Under the pieces are notes generated by a model. That model searched no databases, was not told where the DNA came from, and saw nothing but the letters and a program-made list of their open reading frames with translations. A stretch of DNA of 64,000 bases from Acholoe squamosa (Eukaryota; Annelida; Polychaeta; Phyllodocida; Polynoidae), in NCBI GenBank assembly GCA_949317995.1, contig OX439036.1:89627920-89691919 (forward strand). The letters are read 5' to 3'. Shown here in pieces: positions 49,463 to 60,800 of this stretch; position 1 is the stretch's first letter; each line of letters begins with the position of its first letter. The position numbers and the translations under genes are program-made.

Positions 49463-49733
49463 TCTTTTTCAATCTTTCTCCTGTCTCACGGTCAAGTTGA
49501 GAATATGTTTCCAAAAAACAAAGACGCTCCTCTTGTCTCTCACATGTGTTGTCTCCAGGCGCTGCTCCAGTGGTCCTATAAGCTGCACACGTGCCCCTCC
49601 CGCTCTTGTGACCTGGTTTGGCCTGCTCAGCGCCCTCAGCCAATCGAAATCTATGGTTACGTAACTGTGGTGGCTAGTCAACATCGGTGGCCCCTCCCCA
49701 TCTCTACTGGGCCCCTCTCTCCACAACACGCGT
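49444..49733 (-). CDS. HECT gene, tentative first exon
   Basis: ATG at 49,462 opens six codons (MEVEVE) and ends GAAG/GTGAGT at 49,443, a strong donor in phase 1, exactly the phase that exon 2 requires. The upstream sequence to about 49,733 is the only GC-rich, non-repeat island near the gene and contains CACGTG, so it could be the 5' UTR. It lies between two MITE copies (48,882-49,130 and 49,734-50,217). No protein similarity supports so short an exon, so another start is possible. Confidence 0.35.
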
Positions 49734-50217
49734 CCCGGGTGGGGGGGGGGCACTCAAGATATGGTGGATACCTTGTGCATACAAAAATCATGGGGAAAGG
49801 GTTTTCATTTGGGACTTTTAGGAGCGTTTCCTACAGGATAATCTCTAAGGGGTCTTATATTTCTTTATTATCTACAAAAGGGTCACATGCTTCAGGGTTA
49901 AAGTTTGACTGGAATTTTCTTAATAATCTGGGGAAAGCGGTACCATATTCTCGTGCTTTCTTCCTCTGTAAGGGTCCCAAACCTCATCTTAAAGTTATTG
50001 CCTTTTTCTTTGTCAAATTTTCTTTTCTACCCTTTACATAGGGCTACCAAACATAGCCTCATGCTATCAGTGGTAACCAAAAGTGAACAAGATAAGGGCT
50101 GTACCGCCGAAATGGGTACATTGTTTGAAATATTTGCCCTGCCATAAGGGGTACCACAGGAATGGTGGTGTACACACATGGTTACTATAGAAAACATAGA
50201 GAGTGCCCCCCCCCGGG
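49734..50217. mobile_element. CCCGGGG-ended MITE, copy B
   Basis: Left end CCCGGGTGGGGGGGGGGGCA, right end GTGCCCCCCCCCGGG. Inward it shares TACAAAAATCATGGGGAAAG with copy C and the TGGTTACTATAG motif near the right end. The 215-codon plus-strand frame at 49,394-50,041 runs through this element and is not a gene. No clear target duplication. Confidence 0.65.
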
Positions 50218-52121
50218 CTTCAGGGTCCGTAGGCTTCCCTACCTGTTCTAGGCCTCTTCTTGGTTGATCCCATATCTAGGGGGTGACAGGTCAGGTGGCT
50301 TTTTTTGTTAAGTTCCGATCTGGTCTTTTCAAAAAGGAAGAAATTGCCTCTTTTTCTTCCTGATAGGTTAACGGGGGCAACATGTTAATGAAGGTACCCA
50401 TTCTGTCCTAGTCTTTTCTTTTTTTTCTGGCCACTCTGCTAGGAAAGCTGCTCCCCCTACGTCCCCAGACGGGTAACATCGAAAAGTGTACAAGTCCATT
50501 TCTTAAAATCTACAAGGGTGATAGAGCATGGTCAGTACGAACGAGACCACTGCTTAATATCTACAAGGGGACAAGACCACTTCTTAAAATAGACAAAGGT
50601 ACAATACCACTTCTTCAAATCTATATTGGGAGAAGAGCCATTTCTTAAAATCGACAAGTCACTTAACACCCCCCTCTCTGGCCGCCCCCCCCCTTCAGTT
50701 CGTTCACTTTAAAAACTTTACCTTTGTTAAGGAATACGAGGAGTGATTTCTTTTTTTTTTTCATTTTCTTTACATTACTGATGTAAGATTTAGGTGGAAG
50801 GAGATATTTCCCCTACTCTTCTTTTGTTTTATCCTCGTGCTTCTTCCCTTTGAATCATTCTTAAAGTAGATATAGTAATAGAACTTCTAACAGCACCAAC
50901 ACACGGCGTTGTCTACGGGTACATGATTTTTGACTGTTCGGCTTACCATACCTAGTTTATCTTCAGTGGGCGGGCGGGAACTTCCTAGTTTTAGCTCACC
51001 ATCACTTGACCTAGTTTGGGGGAGCCCTCAAAAGTGTCTTCATGTGTATGGCAAGCTCTATCTCCACTCTCCTCCCTGAACACACAATTGCCCTACTGTG
51101 TCGACCCTTTTTTTTTGTTCTTTCCCCTTTCATCCTTCACTCATTATTTTTGTCTATAAATATAGGCCATTAGATTATTAGGCTCGGAGGCCCCCCTCTT
51201 CTTGTGGCCCCAAATCCATAGCAGGGCATTTCAGGTTAATTTCTTATCATATCACAGAACAAAAGGCAGTGATAATATGGCCATTTTAAAACACGGCTTT
51301 CTTTGTTAATGAGATAGCAATCACATAAAATAACAATAATGAGATAGCTTTTACATACCATAAGATAAGTACAAAAAGAACATTCTTTCATATTACAATA
51401 ACAATGTAATACCATATCACATTTAAACACAATTAAATCACATGTCTTACATAGGTTTTACCCATATATTATATCATTTATTTGCAGTATTGATAAAAAA
51501 AATAATAATTTCTTTTAGTCACTATGTAGTCACGACACTGTGTCCCCAGTGACTGCTGAAAGCTGAAAGGTGTCATAGCTAATCCCCAGGCAACAAGCCC
51601 ACAGGGCTACACACACTGCCTCAGTGGGTAGTGCTTGGTTGTTGTTGATCTAACACCTCCAAAGTTGTGCTAAAATACACCAAACATGCTTCATAAGTAG
51701 TCTACTTCATGTAAACATTCATTCTATAACAAATATATGTGAATTATTTCATCATATACACAGGGGCATCTAATTTGAAAGTGGGGCCATCAGCCCCAAA
51801 ACTGGGGCCATCTGTCTCATTTTCTGGGGCCATCTGTCCCGGCCCAACTGTCCCTAGGGCCATCGGTCCTTCCTTCTTTACTCCCACTTGCAGGCACAGG
51901 CTGGTCCCAGCATTCATATGAGTTCTTGTCAATAACTCTGCTTATAACCTGCTCCATACCAGCTAACGGGAATTTGCGGTCCAGTCACAGCGGTAGGCAA
52001 ACGGCTTGCCACACCGACGTCTTCCTAGTTATGACCTAGTTCTCTTTGTTGTTATCAGGACACGTGCTCTGTTCCACTCTAGTGCACGCACACTCTCTCC
52101 TCACCCATTACATGCAGGTAG
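50218..52121. other. Intergenic, with a tandem repeat at 50,500-50,665
   Basis: The four repeat units at 50,500-50,665 share CCACTTCTTAAAAT(C/A)(T/G)ACAA with a period of about 37-40 bp. Related TTCTTAAAATCGACA motifs recur at 53,010-53,225 and 54,238-54,455. The rest is T-rich with no gene. Confidence 0.5.
51770..51870. repeat. GGGGCCAT minisatellite, inverted relative to 35,493-35,597
   Basis: Degenerate units GGGGCCATCTGTC of about 18-26 bp. Its reverse complement (GACAGATGGCCCCA) matches GACAGACGGCCCCA at the inner edge of the minisatellite at 35,493-35,597. Confidence 0.6.
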
Positions 52122-52129
52122 AGCCTGGG

Positions 52130-52576
52130 CCCGGGGGGGCCACTCCCTATGTGATCTATAGTAACCATGTGCGTACAAAAAATAGAGGGAAAGGGGTAAC
52201 TTTTTGAGCAGGGGGGCGGGTCCTGCCGGATCCTTTAAAGGGGGTGCTTTTCGGACCATTATTGGCCTAAAGGGGTAGCTTTTTGGACTCAAACGGTCAA
52301 TCAAATTTTTGGTTAATTTGGGTGAAAATTGGTGGAATTTCAGGGCATATATTTGCGTTATTGGAGATGTCACTCTAAAAGGGGTACCATTTTTATCACC
52401 TGCGGATAATATCCCTATAAAAACCAGGAAAGGGGTATTTTTTTTTTGGCAAAATCTTGGGGGGTTTGCACGCCAAAAGGGGTATATTTTCAACAATCTT
52501 CACCCGCTAAAAGGGAATGGAATTCAGAGTGGTGTACACACATGGTATCCATAAAATCGAGAGTGGCCCCCCCGGG
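52130..52576. mobile_element. CCCGGGG-ended MITE, copy C, with 8-bp target duplication
   Basis: CCCGGGGGGGCCACTC and GAGTGGCCCCCCCGGG are perfect inverted ends, flanked by direct repeats AGCCTGGG at 52,122-52,129 and 52,577-52,584. An 8-bp duplication fits the hAT superfamily (inference). Inside are repeated AAAGGGGTA motifs. The minus-strand frame of 131 codons at 52,101-52,496 lies in this element and is not called as a gene. Confidence 0.85.
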
Positions 52577-53009
52577 AGCCTGGGACATGTTTCATATGAG
52601 CTTTTAACTCCAGCACCGTGCTCTTTCGTGCTGTTTCTTTTTCCGCCTGGGAACACTACCTCACGGCCATTTCATCACCCTTTCTTGAACCCTTAGGTTC
52701 AGGGTACGAAAACAATAACAAGAGGGGATTTGGAACGTGACTAGAGACAGAAGGAGCCGGCTAGTTGGTAGGCTCAGGCGAACGGCTTGTTCAACCCTTT
52801 CCTGGACTCTTTGCCCCTCTCTTGCAGGCAGGGTACTTCGTAGAGGTAGGTACTTTTCTTCCCTTTATAACCTATTGTTTTAACAAAAATTGGGCAGATG
52901 TCGTACTGACATGCAGTAGGTTCCCTCACTTCTTAGTCAGGGGCTAGCCATATAAGACGGTAGGCCAAATTCTACTGTACTGCATGGGTCTAGACCCCTA
53001 AATTCGACA

Positions 53010-53225
53010 GGGTGACATGGGCTTTTCTTAAAATCGACATGTGACATGGAGCTTAGTGACAAGGACATGGAGAATGAAAAAGTTAGTGACATGAGACATG
53101 ACCTTTCCTTAAATTCGAACTGTGCATGGAGCTTAGTGACAGGGACATGGGGAAATAGAAATTTAGTGACATGTGACATGTCCTTTTCTTAAAATCGACA
53201 TGTGACATGGGGACCCCCCATCTAG
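53010..53225 (+). repeat. GACATG repeat block, copy 1
   Basis: Contains TTCTTAAAATCGACATGTGA, GACAAGGACATGGAGAATGA and GGGACATGGGGAAATAGAA, the unit being repeated imperfectly three times. The whole block recurs at 54,238-54,455 in the same order and orientation. Confidence 0.8.
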
Positions 53226-53469
53226 AACCCCTACTCCCCTCCCCTCTTTCCCCCCCCCCCCCACCCATCTTTCTAAGCCAATTTTCCTCAAGAACAGGCT
53301 GAACTTGTCATGCCTGGGATAGCTTTTGCAGGTCTGTTTGCAGGTAGCGTGACTCGAATAAGAAAAGCAGTAAGAAGTGACTCTCATTCCTCATCTTATA
53401 CATGTCCATCCGCTAGGTGGTCTTCTTCCTATAAACATAAGTCATAATGGCGAGGACATGTCCATCGCG

Positions 53470-53545
53470 AGCACATGTACGTCGCTGTACATAACGCTGT
53501 ACGTAACAGTGTACGTTACGGGTACTTTGCTGTACGTAACACTTA
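53470..53545 (-). repeat. Short GTAC satellite patch in reverse orientation
   Basis: GTACGTAACA / GTACATAACG units about 15 bp apart. Read on the minus strand they give GTTACGTAC and GTTATGTAC, so this is the one patch opposite to the main arrays. Confidence 0.5.
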
Positions 53546-53775
53546 ATTCGCTCTTCCTTACTATAGGTCTCGGGCTTCCTTAGCCCACTTGAAAGTCTAT
53601 TTCTCCTCTTTCCTATCCCCTCGGTATGTGTGTGGTTCACATATCCGCGGCCACTCACATATTCCTCTGTGAAATTGTGTTATGTAATTCTCGCCATGAA
53701 TATGAGCTTAGCTGTCGAAATGGCGTTAAAGATCTATTACTCACTCACTCACTTACTCTTGGTCTAGGCCCCTAA

Positions 53776-54233
53776 GGGAGTCAACTTTTTTTAACTTCAG
53801 GGGGGTTTCACGGGGGGTCAGAATTTTTTCATGTTATGTACATGTTAAGTACACGTCAGGTACATCTTATGTACACCTTATGTACACTTCAGGTACATCT
53901 TATGTACATGTGAGGTACACGTACGTACATTTCAGGTACACTGACGTACACCTTTCCATGTACCCGTTATGTACACGTCACGTACACTTTATGTACACCT
54001 TATGTACACATCAGATACATGTTATCTCCAATTTAGGTAAAATAATTTCACCTGTTTTCAGTGGAAAACCACGCGTGTTACTATAGGCTAAAAGGGGACC
54101 ATCAGGCGCCATTATTGTCCCTTATGGGGGGGTCGAACAATTTTATCCCCTCCAGAGAGGGGGGTTGAAATTTTTTTCGCCCGTCCGCCTGCAAACCCAC
54201 CAGCCCCCCCCTTGTTAAAAAATGATCACTCCC
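53776..54233. mobile_element. Harbinger-like MITE, copy 3, containing an 11-bp satellite array
   Basis: GGGAGTCAAC at the left and TTGTTAAAAAATGATCACTC at the right, flanked by TAA at 53,773-53,775 and 54,234-54,236. The sequence up to GGGTCAGAATTTTTTCA and from AAAATAATTTCACCTGTTTT onwards matches copy 1 (118-434). Between them, where copy 1 has a second GGGGTCAGAATTTTTTC segment, copy 3 has about 210 bp of 11-bp satellite (53,831-54,044). Confidence 0.85.
53831..54044 (+). repeat. 11-bp satellite array 7, inside a MITE
   Basis: About 19 diverged units such as GTACATCTTAT and GTACACCTTAT, in the same orientation as arrays 1-6. Confidence 0.85.
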
Positions 54234-54237
54234 TAAA

Positions 54238-54455
54238 GACAATGGGGTAACATGGCCATTTCTTAAAATCGACATGTGACATGGAACTTAGTGACAAGGA
54301 CATGGAGAATGAAAAAGTTAGTTACATGAGACATGACCTTACCTTAAAATCGACATGTGACATGGAGCTTTGTTACAGGGACATGGGGAAATAGAAGTTT
54401 AGTGAAATGTGACATGGCCTTTTCGTAAAATCAACATGTGACATGCGGACCCCCC
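54238..54455 (+). repeat. GACATG repeat block, copy 2
   Basis: Direct copy of 53,010-53,225, starting immediately after the right end of MITE copy 3. Confidence 0.8.
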
Positions 54456-54877
54456 ATATAGACCCCCCTTCCTTGTATACAGCAAAGGCTGCGAGAAACC
54501 ATAAATAACCCTTTGACTTACACTCACACTTTGCAGGCGGGGTATAGAAAATGTTATAACGCAAGCCTATAGTAACACATTTACACTGCCTACTTCCTTA
54601 GGCCTAAGTGGTTCTCTTAAATGTTATAACAATAACTAGTCCGACAAAGTTATGTCTTCACTGGGTTTTGGGGGTCGAAGGGTCATGGTTTCTCCCTTCT
54701 TCAAACATTAAATCCTTGTCTTTCCTAAACGCTTTTTTTCACAGGCAATATAAGATGTCCTGTAATAACATGGTTAGGCAAGATAGTTGATTTCCCCCCC
54801 CCCCTTGTTTTTTTTTTTTTTTTATTGGATGTGTCGGTCACTGATTTATTCCCTTTTGTCGTACTTTTTTCCTTCAG
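54456..54877. other. Region upstream of the FLYWCH-MULE coding sequence
   Basis: Contains a C-run and T-run (54,795-54,823) followed by CCTTCAG at 54,877, a good splice acceptor. A non-coding first exon may therefore lie further upstream, but I cannot place it. Confidence 0.4.
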
Positions 54878-54899
54878 ACGTGCGTGATGGAAAGGAAAG

Positions 54900-57800
54900 A
54901 TGAACTTTGCTCTAATCGATTTTCCAGACATCTCGGACAACAGGGAAAGTGATATTGAAAGCGAAGACTCTCGTCTTCAGAGCAGTGGGAACGATGGTGG
55001 AGAGAACAGTCACAGCAACAATGAAGATCCTGATTCTGATCAAGTAGATCAATATGAAAATGATGATTTCGATTATTATGATAATGCCCACGATGAATCC
55101 GATCATGGAGATGAAAATGAATATGATCAACTTGATTATGATGCTTATTCTGGTGATGATGAATTAGAGGTAGGAGTAGATGATGAAAATGACGACAACC
55201 GAGGGGAAGATGATGATGACAATGCAAACTCTGACTATTATCAGTTTGATGAGGAAGATGAGGAGTCTTATTCTGGTTCTTCTCAAGGAGATGAAGGTGA
55301 AGGAGAAGGAGAAGAGTCAGAGGGGTATGAAGAGGGCAATGGTGAGGAAGGCCACAATAACAGTCTTGATGAAGAACAAGACGATGAATTAGAGGCAGGA
55401 GTAGAGGATGAAAATGACAACAACAGAGGGGAAGATTATGATGAGAATGCCAACTCTGACTATTATGATTTTGATGAGGAAGATGAGGAGTCTTATTCTG
55501 GTTCTTCTCAAGGAGATGAAGGTGAAGGAGAAGGAGAAGAGTCAGAGGGGTATGAAGAGGGCAATGGTGAGGAAGGCCACAATGACAGTATTGATGAAGA
55601 ACAAGATGATGACGGGACTGATGAGGAGGACAACCATCTATTTCACGATTATGAAATGTATGCCCGTGCAAATGGAGAAGACGATAACGGTGAAGGTATA
55701 AGACATCAACGAGGTGAAGCTGACGGCGGTCATGCAAACGATGAAGGTTATCCTCTTAATCCTGTCCGTGGTGAAGCTGACCAAAATCCTCAGCCACACT
55801 TTGATGATGGCGATGACAATGGCGTTGAATTTGGGGAAATAGAGAAAATTCGTACCCACCGTGGTCAAAGACACTACTACATCGCACTCGATGGGTACTT
55901 GTATACTCACAAGAAAAATTACTACCCTACTGATGGGGGCCCAAGGACTGAGACATGGGAATGTAAGAAAAGGACACACAATTCAACGGCTAATGGAGAC
56001 CAAGCCGAGTGCCTCGTGCGACTTTTGCTGAAAGGTGATACCATTCGCTTTTCAAAGAAAAGGACTGTAAGTAAATTCTTAGTTCATGAAATTGCAAAAA
56101 AAATTGTCTCTAAGATTGCACATGAATTTATTAGCTTGTCTCCCCAAAGAAATTACCTTGTTTGGTGAAGTGGATACATTCAAGGGGGAGGCTGCCTCCG
56201 AGAAATGTTGGTGTCGGGTCAGTTCCCTTTCAAGGGGTACACTGCTGTTGCGGAGGTAATTTTCTTTAAAAGGTGAACTCTTGCCCTCTTATGTTTGAAC
56301 CATCAAAACAAACTGACGTCACAGCTTTCCTATGCCTTTTTAAATACTTTAGCTCTTCAAAATCCCATAAAATTGCATCCAATTTGCCTAATCAGGTCAA
56401 AACCTCAGGTATAACCCCTGATATGTATTCTTATCTGAGGTTGTGGTTTTAAATAGACTTTATCCTAACCTTTTGTTGTGTATTTTTAAGAACCCATAAG
56501 AAAGGTCAACTTTTGCCTTATTATTGCAGATTTCTACTTAGGTGTGTCGTCTACGGCATGTATAGGGGTCAGGTCCCCACAAACCAGTATATTTAGTTTC
56601 TTAGGGTTATTTAGACTCTTTTGGCTTCAGAGAAAGAAATTGTTCAACGATTTTGTCTTCCATAGCACATAGCTTTTTGAATTTTGAAAATCCATTCGTT
56701 AGAAGAAAAGTTATTTATTCTTTTTATTTTTTGGACCATTTTCTGAAACTCTGGGTGCTCCTTACACGCGGGACATTACCGTACCTAATTCTAAATCAAT
56801 TATAACACATGACAATAATGGAGCTTCAAAATCATTCTTACTACTGACATGAAGTGCCCTATTACCCCTTCCTGTGGTGAAAAAAATCGTGTGTTCATCT
56901 TCATCTGTCTCCATTTGAGAGCCGCTTAGGTGAAATAATTCTGTAGAGGTACATAACATATAACCATAGCGTTGGGTACCGTCTGACGTGGCGGGTGAGT
57001 CGAGTCGTCGGACGTTCCTCAGGTTCCGGATAGGTGGCAGCACCAATCCGGGTCTGTGGGGACATCTGACGACGAACACCTGGGTCCTTATATAAAGTCC
57101 AGGGCTCAGCCGCTACGTCAGAGGCCCTTCTGGCCTCCGAAGCATGTACAACAACATTGATAATTACTAGCTGCCCCTTCCATACTATCGGGTAGCCGTG
57201 AGTGTGCATTTGTAATAAAATCTATCCATCGGCATACACTTGAAACACCGAATTGTAAGACCCGAACCCCCCAGGTCCGTAAGGCCACAACCCCTTACAA
57301 TTCGAATAAAAGTACTGGACCTAAGTAAGGTAGGGTACTTTTATGATCATGGTAGAGCTAGTGTACTGTGCATGCTTAAGTTAAATTTGGTTCCATTTTG
57401 TTATAGAAGTCAATCATAGACATTTATGTAATTTTATTCCCAGTCTTTCTTAAGCAAAGGTGGGATTCTTATATTAATGAGATGAATGTAATAACCTAGA
57501 TTTTTCATCATTTTGGTAACGGACCTTACATGACACAAAATAAGCAATAAAAATGGAAATGGACATCCTAATTTCTTTTATTGGGGTTTTGGGAGTTGAG
57601 GGGATGTCCCTTTAAAAATTTGTTAAGGTTATATAAAGTAATAAGAAAAATAATTTTTCAGGCCCTTGAAGGGCAGAATATAAGACTTTCTGGCGACCTG
57701 ACCCGAACTATGCAGGGAAGTTCATTATCTTATTTCGTTTCGTTTATTTTTCTTCTTTTCCTCTCGCCTCTCTCCCTACCCAGGTTCACACTCACCCCCC

Positions 57801-60800
57801 TGATAATGCTGACATTGAAGTAGCAAGGACAAAGGCCCGACTCCTTGATCAAGCAGAAAACTCTGACGCTCGCCCCAGTGTAGTGGTTTCCCGTGCCCTG
57901 TTTGGAATATCCAATGTAGCAGATGGGAGGCTACCTGATGAGTCTGTGAGTACACTATAATCCTGACTTCTCCTTTCTTTACTTCCCTTATTTCCCGCAT
58001 ATAAGACGCAGTGCGCCTATAAGACGCTCCCCAAAATGACGGTAGGCTTGTTGGCGTAGAGGATGCACCTCTTAGGTTTAATTTTTGTTTTAAATTCAGT
58101 CCTATTCTATATTAAAAATGGGGCGCGTATAAAACGCACCCCAAAATCAAGGCAATTAACCTCCCACATGTAACCCCCAGAAGCATTTTTTGGGGCGTAT
58201 AAGACGGGAGATAACAGTACGTGTAATTCTCCTTTTCGCATAGAATAACTGCTTGAATGAATGGATGCTGTTAATCCAGGGGTTAATTCATTTTCCCTCA
58301 CAGCCCCCGACAGGCCTTTATTACTTTTGGAATAACATAAAAACTGTATGTCTTTCTACCTCCAACTTTACTTAATTTGTTCTATGTGTTTTACAGTCGC
58401 TTTACCGGACAGTTAGGCGAAAAAGGGCAGGCCAAGCTGACCGTCCTGTCGACCCTGGAAATGTACAAGAAATTCCGATTCCGCTTCCACATCGATATAC
58501 GATTGGCCCGCGAGGAGAACCCTGGTTACAGTGGGATTCGCAGGATGCAACTCGCACCTTGATCTTTGGTGAGCATCTAATGTCATGGGATTCTCACTCT
58601 GAAATAAAATAATGAAGCCCTGCAGGTTACACGTAGAGTCTTGTTCTATTCTTGCTCTAAAATCTAATAAGTTTTTCATTTTAATTAAGCCAAATGTCCT
58701 TAGACCATAGCCTTTTCCTAAAGAGGGTATGGGATGGTATCCGAAAATCACCAGATGGCCTCTTCAAGGAAACCCTAGCTCCGAGTTTAATAGGGGGGTA
58801 GCTAATTTCCAGTGTTAAGAGTCTATAGTCTAGAGTTAATTAACCCATAGTATTTTCCATTTTCATATATGCCTTTAGTGCATATGGCATGGAACATACA
58901 TGGCCATTTCATGGGAATATGATATGGGCGTTAATAAGATCCAGTCACCAGATGACCCATACATATGATACACAGTCCGTAGTGGCTCTTCTTGTATGTT
59001 TATAGGACTAAAACAATATACACTTATAACGACCCTCACCCTTCTGGACTACCTAGATCATGTATATACGTAATAAATACTCCAACAGTCACCTGCACGC
59101 ACCCCTAACCTATACCCTCTTATAATTTTGCTAGTTACACGTTACAATCCAGTATACAACTGCCTTATAGCCCCTTCCCCTTCTGTTATAACCAAAGTCT
59201 TAAATCAGTTCTTTTATAACACAAACCTACTTAAATTTGTTATAGCTTCCGTTCCTTTCTCTTATGACAGACTAGTCAGGACTAGTTTCAGTCTTCTTAG
59301 AAAAGATTATCATGTACAGACATAATCAACACATCCCCAGTCACCTGGAAGCAGCCCTAACCTTCACCAACACATGACAATCCTGGCTCAGGAACTGAAT
59401 AAAGTAGAGACCATTGGCCTTACTACTCCGTTGTATTACCCTGTGGCATTTCCCCATCGTATCAGTTAGGCTTTAAGTTTGTGTATCGAGTTAATAGCAC
59501 CTTAATGACCCAACTTTTCTACAATTCATTCTCGCCTTCACCTTTTTCCTGTAGCCTCTGAAAGGTGCCTGGACGTCTTGGCCAATTGTGCCCACTGGTT
59601 CATGGATGGCACTTTTGCTGTCTCCCCTCGTGCCTACCATCAATTGTACACAGTTCATGGACTGGTGGGCCTAGTGAATGTGCCTTGCGTTTACATACTT
59701 ATGCGAAGAAGAACGCAGCATCAGTATGAGAGAGTTTTCGCTATTCTGAAGAGGCTAAGACGCATGAGGCCCTCAAGTGTTCTAGTTGACTTTGAACATC
59801 CAAGTATAGTAAGTCCTTTTTTCACATCCTAATAGTTCATCACTTTATCTGGGTACCCCCACATGTAGACTTTCAGGTAAGGGAGAGGTAATTTTTCATC
59901 CACAGGGTGGGGGCTATAAAAATGTTGACCCCTCTTGAGGGGGGGGCTAAAAAAATTTACCCTCTTTTGAGCAAGAAAAACTCTGCGCGCTACCATAGCT
60001 CACAGAGTAGCAGCATGAAAATTCTCACCGCCTCCGTTTGGGGGGGCCCCTAAAATTTTGGCTCCAGGGGGGGGATATCTTGTTATCTTCGAGGTTGCAC
60101 GGTGGACTATTGATATATGTACGCAATATTTCAGCGTTTGTGCATTGCGATTGAAATGTTGGTGTTGAAATCTATATAATTCAGAATGCGCTGCGCCACG
60201 AGTTCCCTCGGGCTGCTGTGAAGGGCTGCTACTTTCATCTGACACAGTCTGTGTGGAAATACATACAGAGGACACCCGGTGCAAAGTGGGCCTACCAACA
60301 CATTCCAGAGTTTTCAATGACATGCCGCATGATACCAGCAATCGCCTTTCTCCCACCAGGTAAACTACTCCAGGATATATGCATGTCTGTCCAACATATA
60401 TTACATAAATATTAAAGAGCAGATCACTTTATGTCTACAGTACCTCCTTGGAAATGGTACTACACTTTTCACAGCTTTCGTCTTATGTGTGTTAAGGAAT
60501 GCCTTGATTTCTTGGACAATATTTTTTATGTCACTGCTCCAGGTTGATTAGGCCACTTCTTTGACAGGAGTATCTCTGGCTGGTTTGTCAGGTGTACTTG
60601 TTTTTTGGTGTTCAATGCATTTTTAACCTGTCGGACAAATTGCTGTCTCTTTTTTATCTTGTTCTTTTTTTTCTGTGTGTCATCCGTTTTAATAACCATT
60701 TTTATTTGTGATTGATTTTAACCCTCCCTGCCATGTTTATTCCGTTTCGTTCCTCTTGGTAGGGAATGATAAGTCCTAATTATCTTAGTATAAATGGGTA

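Noticed and set aside
49394-50041. Plus-strand open frame of 215 codons
   Set aside because: It runs across the candidate HECT first exon and then through MITE copy B, has no family motif, and the last third is transposon sequence.
52101-52496. Minus-strand open frame of 131 codons
   Set aside because: It lies almost entirely in a non-autonomous MITE with perfect ends and an 8-bp duplication.
55180-55701. Plus-strand frames rich in Met and Lys (70 and 97 codons)
   Set aside because: They are shifted-frame readings of the duplicated acidic repeat, which is why they resemble one another.
54874-55737. Minus-strand open frame of 287 codons, His/Leu-rich
   Set aside because: It is the antisense shadow of the GAT/GAA-rich acidic coding region of the FLYWCH-MULE gene; its composition follows directly from that.
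56930-57250. GC-rich stretch with TATATAAA, a later AATAAA and TG/CA-like borders, resembling a solo LTR
   Set aside because: I could not find matching target duplications or a second copy in the window, and borders are uncertain, so the LTR reading stays unsupported.
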